From assembly GCA_021323655.1 (NCBI GenBank), contig JAJPKO010000010.1:62001-126000 (forward strand): a DNA stretch of 64,000 nucleotides, written 5' to 3'. Shown here one piece after another: positions 46,022 through 55,558 of the stretch. The stretch comes from Acidobacteriaceae bacterium (GTDB taxonomy: Bacteria > Acidobacteriota > Terriglobia > Terriglobales > Acidobacteriaceae). Both the position numbers and the translations under genes were made by a program. The notes beneath the pieces are model-generated. The model was not told where the DNA came from. It saw only the letters and a program-made list of their open reading frames with translations, and searched no databases. Every line of letters begins with the position of its first letter. Positions within the stretch are counted from its first letter, which is position 1.

Positions 46022-47682
46022 CGTTGCGGGGCTCCTGTGGGCTGCTGCGGAGTGGCCGCGGGTTTCGGTTTGCGGAGCATGGTCTGGGGCGGACGGCTGC
46101 CATCGTCGGGCACAAGCTCAGGCCCTTTGTGCGGCTGCGGTGCCGGTTTTTGCACCGTGGTGGCAGGCGGTTTCTGGGCAGAGGTGCCCGGCGCTCTCTG
46201 GATGGCCGGAGTGGTGGGCGTTACTTTTCTTGTGGGGGGCGCAGGGCCGTCCGTAACAATAATGGTTTTTGGCAGACCAGATGGTCTGGGCGTGGTGGGG
46301 GTGGGGGTCTGGGCTGGCCGAAGGGCCGGATTGCTGCGCGGCGAGGGTTGCTGGGCTGCCGTTTCCGCAGGGCGGACTGATGTGGCCGAGGGCGGCCTGC
46401 TGCCATCTTCAGGAACCAGCTCGGGTGGCTTTTTCTTTACCGGCGTTGCTCCATTTGCTGAGGCTGCGGACGTTGTGGCGGTTGTGGTCTGGGCCGGGGA
46501 TATTGGCCGCGGCTTGGAGGTGCTGGCGGTAGTCTTGTTTCCGGGGCCTTGCAAAACAGCGGCGATCCTGGCTCCGGGCACCAGATCGGCAGCAGGAGGA
46601 GCGGCGTTCGGGGAGAAGTGGTCAGGGTGCAGCGGCAAGGGCGGCTGGATGGGCCGGGCGATCTCGCCGCCAGCGCCGGTTGTCGTATCGGCGGCCTTTG
46701 CTGCGTCCGGATTGTCAGGATCAATGCGGCTGGGCAGGCGTTCGGCCAGTACTTCTGATGCCTTGAGCTGCTCGGTATCTGCGACGGCCTGGCTCTGGAT
46801 GAGGTCGAGCCTTTCCTTTGGGGTGATTTCAGGGCCGGTACTGGTGATGACCAGCACTTCTTCCAGGCGTGAGAGGTCGGCAGCCGGACGGATGACGACG
46901 TCTACCATGGGGTCGCGTTCGGGGTCGGGCACGACTTTGTCCACGATGCCGACGGGGAGCCCGCGGGGGAATATCTGATCGCCGCCGCTGGTGATGACCT
47001 TTTCGCCCGGTTTTATGCGCTCATCGGGCATGACGCCGACGATGACCGGCTGGCCCAGTGCGTTGCCACGCAGAATGCCGCGAAGGCGCGTGTCGGCGAG
47101 AATGACGCCTGCTCCGCTGGTGGGGTCGCTGATTTCAAGCACCTGCGCTTTATTTGGAAATACTTCGCGGATGCGGCCGACAATGCCGTCGGGCGTTATG
47201 ACGGGCATGTCTACTTCCACACCGTCTTTGCTGCCCTTATCAATCCAGAGAATGCGCGACTGGTCGAGGCCGGAGGTGCCGATGATCTGCGCGGGAACCG
47301 TTTTGTAGATGTACTTTTCCGTAAAGGCCAGCAACTGCTGAAGGCGCTGGCCCTGGCGGGCGTCTTCGGCTACCCCGCCCTGCTCAATGCGGAGACGGCG
47401 CAGCTCGGCCTGTAGGTCTTTGTTCTGCTGGCGGACGTGGATGAGGTCAACGTAGTTGAACCAGAGATTGCTGATGCTGCTGCCTATCCAGTGGACGAAG
47501 CGTTCGGGTGGGGAGACGAGGCTGATGGCCCAATAGCGGATGAGGCGCACACCTCCGGCGTCAGGCTGCGCGTGCTCTCCGGGTAGAGGACGGCGCACCT
47601 GGATGGCCACCCCGATGACCTGCACCAGAAGCACCAGGATCAGGACCAGGGCGTTCTTATAGCGGCTGAAGAAGGATTCCAC
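46018..47682 (-). CDS. mreC: Rod-shape protein MreC with long Pro-rich tail
   Basis: The 554-residue protein contains a normal MreC: an N-terminal membrane helix (ALVLILVLLVQVIGVAIQV), a coiled-coil helix (LIHVRQQNKDLQAELRRLRIEQ) and the two beta-barrel domains with DGIVGRIREVFPNKAQVLEISD. From about residue 290 on, however, a 260-residue tail rich in Pro, Thr, Ala and Gln has been added; it contains two copies of PELVP[ED]DGSRPP. Typical MreC is about 270-360 residues. Start is GTG. It overlaps mreD by 4 nt and follows mreB by 49 bp. The periplasmic tail could bind wall or partners; that is inference. Confidence 0.92.
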   Translation of the reverse strand: MESFFSRYKNALVLILVLLVQVIGVAIQVRRPLPGEHAQPDAGGVRLIRYWAISLVSPPERFVHWIGSSISNLWFNYVDLIHVRQQNKDLQAELRRLRIEQGGVAEDARQGQRLQQLLAFTEKYIYKTVPAQIIGTSGLDQSRILWIDKGSKDGVEVDMPVITPDGIVGRIREVFPNKAQVLEISDPTSGAGVILADTRLRGILRGNALGQPVIVGVMPDERIKPGEKVITSGGDQIFPRGLPVGIVDKVVPDPERDPMVDVVIRPAADLSRLEEVLVITSTGPEITPKERLDLIQSQAVADTEQLKASEVLAERLPSRIDPDNPDAAKAADTTTGAGGEIARPIQPPLPLHPDHFSPNAAPPAADLVPGARIAAVLQGPGNKTTASTSKPRPISPAQTTTATTSAASANGATPVKKKPPELVPEDGSRPPSATSVRPAETAAQQPSPRSNPALRPAQTPTPTTPRPSGLPKTIIVTDGPAPPTRKVTPTTPAIQRAPGTSAQKPPATTVQKPAPQPHKGPELVPDDGSRPPQTMLRKPKPAATPQQPTGAPQR

Positions 47683-47730
47683 GGTTCTGACGCCTGATTG
47701 ATTGTTGACCTGACAGCAACGTACTCACAA

Positions 47731-48795
47731 CTAGTCAATTTTGATCTTACGCAGCAAACGGAAGTCGCTGAGCATTTTTCCCGTACCCAGAACCACGCTG
47801 GCCAAGGGGTCATCGGCGATGGAAACGGGCAGGCCGGTCTCTTCACGGATGCGCTTGTCGAGGTTTTTGAGCAGCGCGCCGCCGCCGGTGAGCACAATGC
47901 CGCGGTCGCTGATGTCGGCGGAGAGCTCGGGGGGCGTGCGCTCGAGGGCGACCCGGATGGCATTCATGATGGTGGCGATGCACTCGCCCAGGGCCTCGCG
48001 GATTTCGCTGTCATCAATGGTAATGGTCTTGGGCACGCCTTCAATGAGGTTGCGGCCCTTGATCTCCATGGTCAGCGGCTTTTCCAGCGGATAGGCGGAG
48101 CCGATTTCGAGCTTGATCTGCTCGGCAGTGCGCTCGCCAATCAGCAGATTGTACTTGCGCTTGAGATAGTTCATCACGGCCTCATCCATCTGGTTGCCGG
48201 CCATGCGGACCGAGCGCGAGTAGACGATACCGGCGAGCGAGATGACGGCGATGTCAGTCGTGCCACCGCCGATGTCCACGACCATGTTGCCGGAAGGCTC
48301 GGTAATGGGCAGACCGGCGCCGATGGCGGCCACCATGGCCTGTTCGACGAGGAAGACTTCGGAGGCTTTGGCGCGGTAGGCTGAGTCTTCGACGGCGCGC
48401 TTTTCTACCTGGGTAATCTCAGAGGGGACGCCGATGACGATGCGCGGATGCACCAGCATCTTGCGGTTGTGCGCCTTCTGGATGAAGTAGTTCAGCATCT
48501 TCTCAGTGACTTTGAAGTCTGCGATGACGCCGTCCTTCATGGGCTTAATGGCCACGATGTTGCCGGGAGTGCGGCCGAGCATCTCCTTGGCCTCTTTGCC
48601 CACGGCCTCGACTTCACCCGTGTTTTTGTTGATGGCTACGATGGAAGGCTCGTTGACGACGATGCCTTTTCCACGAGCGTAGACGAGAGTATTGGCAGTA
48701 CCCAGATCAATGGCCAGGTCACTGGAAAACATGCTGAACAGCGAGCGCAGACCATGCGACCGCGAAGAGCGCGAAGAAAAACCGTTCGATGACAT
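47731..48795 (-). CDS. mreB: Rod-shape actin MreB
   Basis: MreB is the bacterial actin that forms membrane filaments guiding wall growth. The actin-family nucleotide motifs are present: [14 protein letters not shown] (phosphate 1), [16 protein letters not shown] (phosphate 2) and [15 protein letters not shown] (adenosine). A serine-rich N-terminus ([15 protein letters not shown]) precedes the core; the family normally begins near [11 protein letters not shown]. The true start is uncertain among ATG 48795, TTG 48840 and ATG 48732, since none has a good ribosome site. It heads the mreBCD operon. Confidence 0.94.
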   Translation of the reverse strand: MSSNGFSSRSSRSHGLRSLFSMFSSDLAIDLGTANTLVYARGKGIVVNEPSIVAINKNTGEVEAVGKEAKEMLGRTPGNIVAIKPMKDGVIADFKVTEKMLNYFIQKAHNRKMLVHPRIVIGVPSEITQVEKRAVEDSAYRAKASEVFLVEQAMVAAIGAGLPITEPSGNMVVDIGGGTTDIAVISLAGIVYSRSVRMAGNQMDEAVMNYLKRKYNLLIGERTAEQIKLEIGSAYPLEKPLTMEIKGRNLIEGVPKTITIDDSEIREALGECIATIMNAIRVALERTPPELSADISDRGIVLTGGGALLKNLDKRIREETGLPVSIADDPLASVVLGTGKMLSDFRLLRKIKID

Positions 48796-49039
48796 GGAAA
48801 GAAGAGCTTTTTTAAGGGACTCAAGCTTATTGTAAGCCAACCGGCACGCGACGCACCGCGACGGGTTGGGAATCCTGTGGTTTTTCTAAGGGGGAGGCGG
48901 AAAGGACTGTTCTTTTATTTTTGGTGAGACGAGCTTAATTCCGGCTTAAGAGATTTGCAGACGATCCCTTTTCTGCAATTCATCGGGATGCGGTATCCTT
49001 TTTGGTTTGGCTTATTTTGGTGTTCCTCAAGGCGAATTT

Positions 49040-50524
49040 ATGTCACACAAGCTTTATAAGAACCTGATTGGCGGCGAATGGGTCGCGGCAAAGACGGGAA
49101 AGACTTTCCTGAACAGCAGTCCGGCGAACAAGAACGATGTGGTTGGCGAGTTCCAGTCTTCGGGCGCGGACGATGTGGATGCGGCGGTGAAAGCGGCGGC
49201 GGAGGCCTTCAAGACCTGGCGGCTGGTTCCTGCGCCCAAGCGGGCCGAGATTCTTTACCGCGCCGGGCACCTGCTGGAGCAGCGCAAGGAGCAGTATGCC
49301 AAGGACATGACCCGCGAAATGGGCAAAGTCCTGGCAGAGACGCGCGGCGATGTGCAGGAGGCGATTGACACGGCCTACTACATGGCCGGAGAAGGCCGCC
49401 GTCTGTTTGGGCAAACCACTCCGTCTGAGCTGCCGAACAAGTTTGCCATGTCCGTGCGGATGCCGGTGGGTGTCTGCGGCATGATTGCGCCGTGGAACTT
49501 TCCGATGGCGATTCCTTCCTGGAAGCTGTTTCCTGCGCTGGTTTGCGGAAACACCTGCGTCATTAAGCCAGCGGAAGACACGCCGCTTTCGACCTTCAAC
49601 CTGGTGCAGACATTGATAGACGCCGGGCTGCCCAAAGGCGTGGTCAATATCGTCACTGGCTTTGGTCCGGAGGCGGGCGCGCCGCTGGTGGAGCATCCCG
49701 GGGTGCATGCCGTGTCCTTTACCGGATCATCGGAAGTGGGACGCCTGGTGGGGCAGGTAGCTGCGGCCAATTTCAAGCCGTGCTCGCTGGAAATGGGCGG
49801 CAAGAACGCGATGATTGTGCTGGACGATGCGAACCTTGATCTGGCGCTGGATGGGGCCGTCTGGGGGGCGTTTGGCACGACGGGGCAACGCTGCACGGCG
49901 ACGAGCCGCATTATCCTGCACAAGAGCATTGCGGCTGAATTTACTGAGAAGCTGGTGGCACGGGCGAAGGCGCTCAAGGTTGGTGATGGTCTGGATGAGT
50001 CAGTTGAGATGGGCCCGCAGGTGAATGAGCAGCAGATTGAGACCTCGACGAAATACTGCGAGGTTGCGCAGCAGGAAGGCGCAAAGCTGCTTTGCGGCGG
50101 AAAACGCCTGACGGAAGGCGCGTATGCCAATGGGACATTTTTTGCGCCGACGGTCTTTTCCGAGGTGAAGCCGGAGATGCGGATTGCGCAGGAGGAGGTC
50201 TTTGGCCCGGTTGTGTCGTTGATTGAGTGCAGCAGCTTTGACGAAGCGCTGGAAATTGCCAACAGCATCAAATACGGGCTTTCAACGGCGCTGTATTCGC
50301 GCAATGTCAACAATGCTTACCGCGCGATACGCGACCTCGAAGCGGGCATTACGTACATCAACGCGCCGACGATTGGGGCGGAAGTACATTTGCCTTTTGG
50401 CGGCGTAAAGCAGACGGGCAACGGACACCGCGAAGGCGGCACGGGCGCGCTTGATTTTTATACGACGTGGAAGTCCGTGTACGTGGATTATTCAGACAAA
50501 CTGCAACGGGCGCAGATTGATTGA
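49040..50524 (+). CDS. NAD(P)-dependent aldehyde dehydrogenase
   Basis: The 494-residue enzyme belongs to the ALDH superfamily and looks most like the 2-oxoglutarate-semialdehyde or related semialdehyde dehydrogenases, to judge from [18 protein letters not shown] and the end ([12 protein letters not shown]). The cofactor loop [20 protein letters not shown], catalytic glutamate in [11 protein letters not shown] and catalytic cysteine in [11 protein letters not shown] are visible. The ATG at 49040 is preferred over one at 49007; both are in frame. Downstream are a small unknown gene and alanine dehydrogenase on the same strand. Confidence 0.92.
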   Translation: MSHKLYKNLIGGEWVAAKTGKTFLNSSPANKNDVVGEFQSSGADDVDAAVKAAAEAFKTWRLVPAPKRAEILYRAGHLLEQRKEQYAKDMTREMGKVLAETRGDVQEAIDTAYYMAGEGRRLFGQTTPSELPNKFAMSVRMPVGVCGMIAPWNFPMAIPSWKLFPALVCGNTCVIKPAEDTPLSTFNLVQTLIDAGLPKGVVNIVTGFGPEAGAPLVEHPGVHAVSFTGSSEVGRLVGQVAAANFKPCSLEMGGKNAMIVLDDANLDLALDGAVWGAFGTTGQRCTATSRIILHKSIAAEFTEKLVARAKALKVGDGLDESVEMGPQVNEQQIETSTKYCEVAQQEGAKLLCGGKRLTEGAYANGTFFAPTVFSEVKPEMRIAQEEVFGPVVSLIECSSFDEALEIANSIKYGLSTALYSRNVNNAYRAIRDLEAGITYINAPTIGAEVHLPFGGVKQTGNGHREGGTGALDFYTTWKSVYVDYSDKLQRAQID

Positions 50525-50560
50525 ATCCATGATGGGCACATTAAGCGCCTCTGTAGGCAT

Positions 50561-50911
50561 ATGAGCTATCCGAATGAGGCAAGCCGATCAGTTCCTATGC
50601 CGGTGCCGGGAGCATTCCTTACGCCGCCACAAAAAGTTGTGCCCTGGCTCCCAAGCACATGGCCAGATGCTCTCCAAAATCCGGAAGAGTTTGCCGCATG
50701 GCTCAAAGGGATATGTACATCTGCGATGCTCGATGAAATTGACAATGTGATTTACGCCCAATTTCGAGGACGGTTGGCACATCAATGTTTTTTGTTTCGC
50801 GCCGTCATTACTTCAGGCCAGAACCCCATCGAAATTTACGAAAACAGACAACTATCAGTTGGGCCGCCAGCTTTCGAGACGACCTGCACAAAGCAGTGGC
50901 CACTTCCTTGA
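50561..50911 (+). CDS. Small protein of unknown function
   Basis: The 116-residue product begins MSYPNEASRSVPMPVPGA and holds WLPSTWPDALQNPEEFAAWL and then a helix (LDEIDNVIYAQFRGRLAHQ). No signal or known domain. It follows the aldehyde dehydrogenase by 36 bp and precedes ald by 145 bp on the same strand. Codon usage is ordinary. It may be real but is unsupported by any recognised family. Confidence 0.5.
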   Translation: MSYPNEASRSVPMPVPGAFLTPPQKVVPWLPSTWPDALQNPEEFAAWLKGICTSAMLDEIDNVIYAQFRGRLAHQCFLFRAVITSGQNPIEIYENRQLSVGPPAFETTCTKQWPLP

Positions 50912-51056
50912 AAGGATAAAAACAGATTCCGCAACATTCAAACAGACAAAGAAGCTCTACACGTCGCTACACGTACTGGAAGAAGTTGTGCAAGCAATAC
51001 CTGAACAGGCCAGCAATACGCTGGTTTTAACAAGCTGGCTAAGCGAGAGGAAAGCA

Positions 51057-52172
51057 ATGATCATCGGAGTACCGAAGGAAGTTAAAGACCACGAGAGCCG
51101 CGTTGGCATTACGCCTGCCGGTGTGAAGGCATTGACTGAAGCTGGACATAAGGTCCTGGTTGAGACGCATGCGGGCGAGCTTTCTGCCTTTACTGACGAC
51201 GAATACCAGTCCGCAGGCGCGGAGATTGCCAGCTCGGCCCACAATGTCTGGGGCAATGCTGACATGGTGGTCAAGGTAAAAGAGCCCATCGAAAAGGAAT
51301 ACGGGTTTTTCCGTGAAGGGCTCGTGCTCTTTACCTATCTGCATCTGGCGCCTATTCCAGTGCTGACGGAAAAGCTGCTCGAAAAGAAGGTCATCGCCAT
51401 TGCTTATGAGACGATCCGCGACAAGGCGGACACACTGCCGCTGCTTACGCCCATGTCCGAGGTTGCAGGACGTATGTCTGTGCAGGTGGGCGCTTCTTAT
51501 CTTGAGAAAGAGAAGGGCGGACGCGGACTGCTGCTGGGCGGCGTTCCCGGAGTTCCTCCGGCGAATGTGTGCATTATTGGCGGCGGCATTGTGGGCACGA
51601 ATGCTGCAAAGATTGCCATTGGGATGGGGGCGAAGGTGACGATTGTGGACCTGAACCTGAACCGTTTGCGCGAGCTCGACGATATTTTTAACGGAAAGGT
51701 CTTTACTCTTGCGTCGAATTCCTACAATATTTCGCGTGCTGTGCAGGAGGCAGATCTGGTGATCGGTGGCGTGCTGATTCCAGGGGCGGCCGCGCCCAAA
51801 ATCGTGACCAAAGAGATGGTGGCGAAGATGAAGAAGGGCGCAGTGATTGTAGACGTGGCCATTGACCAGGGCGGCTGCATTGAAACCGCGAAGCCGACGA
51901 CGCACAGCAATCCTGCGTATGAGGTCAACGGGGTGGTGCACTACTGCGTGACCAACATGCCTGCGGCTGTGCCAAACACTTCTACGCTGGCGCTGACGAA
52001 TGCGACCTTTCCTTACGTGATGCGGCTGACGCAGATGGGCGCGAAGAAGGCGATTCTTTCTGACGATGGGATTCGGGATGGTGTGAATACGTATGAAGGC
52101 ACGCTTACCTGCGAGCCTGTGGCTGTGTCGCAGAAGAAGAGCTGGAAGGCTGTGCGGGAACTGCTGGCGTAG
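51057..52172 (+). CDS. ald: Alanine dehydrogenase
   Basis: Ald interconverts L-alanine and pyruvate plus ammonia with NAD. The 371-residue enzyme begins MIIGVPKEVKDHESRVGITP; the substrate region AYETIRDKADTLPLLTPMSE and the NAD motif CIIGGGIVGTNAAKIAIGMG are plain. Start 51057 follows GAGAGGAAAG; an earlier in-frame start at 50859 would add 66 unrelated residues. It is followed by a cluster of hairpins. Perhaps it works with the aldehyde dehydrogenase in nitrogen or amino-acid metabolism. Confidence 0.95.
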   Translation: MIIGVPKEVKDHESRVGITPAGVKALTEAGHKVLVETHAGELSAFTDDEYQSAGAEIASSAHNVWGNADMVVKVKEPIEKEYGFFREGLVLFTYLHLAPIPVLTEKLLEKKVIAIAYETIRDKADTLPLLTPMSEVAGRMSVQVGASYLEKEKGGRGLLLGGVPGVPPANVCIIGGGIVGTNAAKIAIGMGAKVTIVDLNLNRLRELDDIFNGKVFTLASNSYNISRAVQEADLVIGGVLIPGAAAPKIVTKEMVAKMKKGAVIVDVAIDQGGCIETAKPTTHSNPAYEVNGVVHYCVTNMPAAVPNTSTLALTNATFPYVMRLTQMGAKKAILSDDGIRDGVNTYEGTLTCEPVAVSQKKSWKAVRELLA

Positions 52173-52176
52173 GCGT

Positions 52177-52383
52177 GGTATTCCATCCTTTCTCTTCTTT
52201 GCGAAAGGATGGAATACCCGAGCTGCTGGGGATTTGACCTTTCCCACCCTTTCCTTCGGGAAGGATGGGGGATGTGTGACCGTTCTGTTTTTTGCATCCT
52301 GCGAAGGGTTGTTGCGCAACAAATCGCACCTTCGGTGCGGGTCCTTCGACTGCGCCCCCTTCGATCGCTTTGCTCAGGATGAC
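52177..52383. repeat. Cluster of hairpins downstream of ald
   Basis: A perfect 16-bp stem (52177-52192 with 52203-52218) starts 5 nt after the ald stop. Next come an imperfect hairpin with a UUCG-type loop (52243-52269), CGCACC-TTC-GGTGCG, and CCTTCGACTGCGCCCCTTCG leading to GCTCAGGATGAC, a common acidobacterial intergenic repeat type. No gene was found in 52173-52461. Confidence 0.6.
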
Positions 52384-52461
52384 CCCTCAAAAGCGCATAC
52401 CAGCGCAGATTCAAGGATGACATCACGCAAACACGAACCAGTCGTGCGCGTTCAAACAGTA

Positions 52462-53217
52462 TCACCGCCGCAAGGTCACGGGCTGTTCGAGGCGGAATGT
52501 CAGGAGTGTCTCTGCGGGAATTACGATCTGCCGGTTGCCTGTGAAGGCAGTCCCGGCCGTGCCTGCGCCGGCCCCGGCCAGGCCGCCGATCAACGCACCT
52601 TTGCCACCGCCTGCGAGTCCACCTATCAGGGCGCCGAGACCAGCGCCGCCCCCGATAAATCCAGCGGTGCGCTTGCCTTTGCCTTTCTCGGAGCGTTCGA
52701 CCGTGCTGGTTGCGATAGAGTAGGTATTGCCGTTGGCGCGCACGGTATCCAGACGAATCGCGAGTTCGGCGGCGCCCTTAAAGCGGCCGAGCGCGTGTGC
52801 CGCAACAACGGTCCCGCTGGCGGGCGCTCCCGCGGGAATCACAGTGACTCCGTTCACCACCACCGGATCCACAACGGTCGCGCTGAAGCTCTGACCCGGC
52901 TGGCTGATTTTTGATCCGAGGGTCTGCCTCAACGACACGCGAATGCGCGTTCCTGCCGGGATGACCAGCGGCTGGACGGCCGGAGAGGGAGCAGCTACTG
53001 CGGCGCGTTGAGGAGCAGTAGCAACGCTCGGAGCTGCGGCAGGTGATTGTGATGACGCGGACGCATCCGGGGGCGCCGGAGGCACCGATTCGGCGGCCGG
53101 CTGATTTTGCGCCGGAGGTTGTTCCTGTGCTGGCTGGTCTGATTTCTTGTTGCATCCGCCTGCCACGAGCAACAGGGCGAGCGTGAGGAGGGGGAGGGAC
53201 TTTCTGTGAACTTGCAT
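52462..53217 (-). CDS. Glycine-zipper lipoprotein
   Basis: The 251-residue protein has a lipoprotein signal (LLTLALLLVAGGC) with the cysteine after AGG, so it is anchored in a membrane. A proline/alanine/glutamine-rich linker is followed by a beta-rich domain (GTRIRVSLRQTLGSKISQPGQ) and a Gly-rich glycine-zipper (GFIGGGAGLGALIGGLAGGGKG), which would insert in or pack at a membrane. It ends in FRLEQPVTLRR. Function unknown. It is divergent from the NtrY-like kinase. Confidence 0.85.
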   Translation of the reverse strand: MQVHRKSLPLLTLALLLVAGGCNKKSDQPAQEQPPAQNQPAAESVPPAPPDASASSQSPAAAPSVATAPQRAAVAAPSPAVQPLVIPAGTRIRVSLRQTLGSKISQPGQSFSATVVDPVVVNGVTVIPAGAPASGTVVAAHALGRFKGAAELAIRLDTVRANGNTYSIATSTVERSEKGKGKRTAGFIGGGAGLGALIGGLAGGGKGALIGGLAGAGAGTAGTAFTGNRQIVIPAETLLTFRLEQPVTLRR

Positions 53218-53302
53218 AGCAAGTTTTACGATGCGCGAAGCGCTTTGCCGGGTTGCGCGTGGCTTCTACCGCCGCGCGGGCGGCCTATAATCTGGAAATC
53301 AG

Positions 53303-55558
53303 ATGCCGACCAAGCACAAGCGCGTAGTCATTGCTGTTCTGGGGGCATTGGTGCTCCTGCTCCTGCTATTGCTTGCTGCGCTCAATGCCTTCAACCTGAA
53401 TGCATTCCTGTATCCGCACAGTGTGGGGGCGATCTTTCTGTTTACGTCGCTCTCGGTCATTGTCTTTCTGCTGTTCCTCACGCTGCTGGTGCTGTTTTCG
53501 CGCAATGTGCTGAAGGTGTATGCCGACCGGCGCAGCCGGGTGCTTGGCTCGCGATTGCGCTCGCGAATGCTGGTGGGTGCGTTGTTATTGTCGTTTGCCC
53601 CGGCGTCGTTTATGTTTTTCTTCAGCTTTGGGCTGATGAACCGCTCAATTGACCGGTGGTTCTCGCAGCCGGTCTCGCAGTTGCGTGAGGACTCGACGCG
53701 GATTGCGCTGGAGCTATCGCATTACGCGACGCAGAACGCGCGGGCAGAGGCGGAATCGCTGGCGCGCTCGGAATCGGTCGCGCTGAATTTTCAGGCAGGA
53801 AACACGAGTGCCCTGCTTGATGAGATTCGCACGCATCGTATTACGCTGCAGGGCGGCTTCACTGTTATCTATCGTGATGATGCGACAGTAGCGCAATATC
53901 AACTGCCACAGACGGTACAGCCGGTAAAGGTGCAAACATGGCTCGACGCATCTTCCACAGAAACGAAATCCACGCAGCAACTCGCCGATGTGATTCGCAA
54001 GGCGGCGCAGCGCACCGATGAGCCGGTGCTCACGATTGGTGATACGGAATATGCGCTGGGTATGGCGACGATGTCTGGCGGCGGAGTGATTATTGTGGGG
54101 CTGCCAATGCCTTCCGGCCTTAGCAGCACGGTCGCTGATATTCGCAAGGGTACGGCGCAGTACTGGGCTGTCTACCGCGAGAGGCGCAGTATTCGGAGTA
54201 CATATCTTCTGTTGCTTCTTTTGCTGACTGCGCTTACGTTTTTCGCGAGCAGTTGGCTGGCATGGTTCTTCTCAAAGCAGATTACGCGTCCGCTGGAGAA
54301 CCTGGCAGAGGCGATGGATGAGATTGCTGAGGGGCACTATCATCAGCGCGTGACGATTTCTGCCACGGAGGAGCTGGGAGAACTGCTGCAATCGTTCAAT
54401 CGCATGGCCGCTGATCTGGAGCAGAGCCGCCTGGTCGCAGAGCAGTCTACGAAACAACTGTTTGAAGCGAATGCAACGCTGGAAGAGCGCCACCGCGAGC
54501 TGGAAACGATCCTTGAGACGATTCCGGGCGGAGTGGTCACACTTGATCCTGAACTGCGCATCACGCAGGCGAACCAGGCATTTGCTGATTTGCTGCCCCA
54601 GGGTGTGCCACCCTTGCTGAAGGGCCTGGTGCTTTCTGAAATTTTTCCAGAGGAGATTGTCAGCGAGCTGACACTGCTGTCGCGCCGCGCACAACGCATG
54701 GGCGTGGCTTCCACCGAGTTTGAGATGCGCAGCGCGAAGGGGAAGCTTGATTTGTCGGCAACGATGGCGATGCTGCACCTGGGGCATGACAAGCGCGGGT
54801 CTGTGCTGGTGCTTGAGAACATTACGGAGTTTTTGCAGGCGCAGCGCCAGATGGCATGGAAGGAAGTGGCCCAGCGGGTTGCGCATGAGATCAAGAACCC
54901 GTTGACGCCCATATCGCTTTCCGCGGAGCGCATTCAACGGCATGTGGAGCGGAACACGCCTGAGTCACACAGCGTCATTCGTTCATGCAGCGACATTATT
55001 TTGAGTTCAGTGGAAACGCTGCGCAGGCTGGTTGACCAGTTCGCGGCGCTAGCGCAGTTTCCCACGGCACAGCCAAAGCCGGCCGACCTTAACAACATTG
55101 TTGAAAGCGCCCTGCGACTGTTTGAGGGCCGACTCCACTCGATCCACATTGACACGCATTTTACTTCCGGGTTACCGCAGGTGATGGCCGATGCGGAAGC
55201 GCTGAAGCGTGCGCTGGCCAATCTGATTGATAATGCCGCCGAGGCGATGCAGGACTGCCGTCTGCGTATTCTGACCATTACCACTGGTTATGCGGACCAC
55301 CGCGAGATGGCGGAGATTGTTGTTTCCGATACAGGTCACGGCCTGACGGATGAAACGCGCGAGCGGCTCTTTCTACCTTATTTTTCGACCAAGCAGCGCG
55401 GCACGGGGCTGGGTCTCGCCATTGCGGCGAAGATCATTCAGGACCATCAGGGCTCCGTTCGCGCGGAGCAGAATTATCCGACGGGCGCGCGGTTTATTAT
55501 CGAATTGCCGCTTAGCCCGGATCCAATTCAAACAGCGGCAGGCATGACGGCTTCATGA
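53303..55558 (+). CDS. NtrY-like sensor histidine kinase
   Basis: The 751-residue protein has membrane helices at its start ([20 protein letters not shown] and LFTSLSVIVFLLFLTLLVLF), an exported sensor segment, two later helices near 300 (STYLLLLLLLTALTFFASSW), a HAMP domain (ITRPLENLAEAMDEIAEGHY), a PAS domain and the kinase core. The H-box is RVAHEIKNPLTPISLSAERIQ with His near 528, and ATPase boxes are NLIDNAAEAM, VSDTGHGLTDE and FSTKQRGTGLGLAIAAK. It overlaps the regulator gene by 4 nt (ATGA). The architecture matches NtrY, which with NtrX senses nitrogen or redox state. Confidence 0.93.
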   Translation: MPTKHKRVVIAVLGALVLLLLLLLAALNAFNLNAFLYPHSVGAIFLFTSLSVIVFLLFLTLLVLFSRNVLKVYADRRSRVLGSRLRSRMLVGALLLSFAPASFMFFFSFGLMNRSIDRWFSQPVSQLREDSTRIALELSHYATQNARAEAESLARSESVALNFQAGNTSALLDEIRTHRITLQGGFTVIYRDDATVAQYQLPQTVQPVKVQTWLDASSTETKSTQQLADVIRKAAQRTDEPVLTIGDTEYALGMATMSGGGVIIVGLPMPSGLSSTVADIRKGTAQYWAVYRERRSIRSTYLLLLLLLTALTFFASSWLAWFFSKQITRPLENLAEAMDEIAEGHYHQRVTISATEELGELLQSFNRMAADLEQSRLVAEQSTKQLFEANATLEERHRELETILETIPGGVVTLDPELRITQANQAFADLLPQGVPPLLKGLVLSEIFPEEIVSELTLLSRRAQRMGVASTEFEMRSAKGKLDLSATMAMLHLGHDKRGSVLVLENITEFLQAQRQMAWKEVAQRVAHEIKNPLTPISLSAERIQRHVERNTPESHSVIRSCSDIILSSVETLRRLVDQFAALAQFPTAQPKPADLNNIVESALRLFEGRLHSIHIDTHFTSGLPQVMADAEALKRALANLIDNAAEAMQDCRLRILTITTGYADHREMAEIVVSDTGHGLTDETRERLFLPYFSTKQRGTGLGLAIAAKIIQDHQGSVRAEQNYPTGARFIIELPLSPDPIQTAAGMTAS

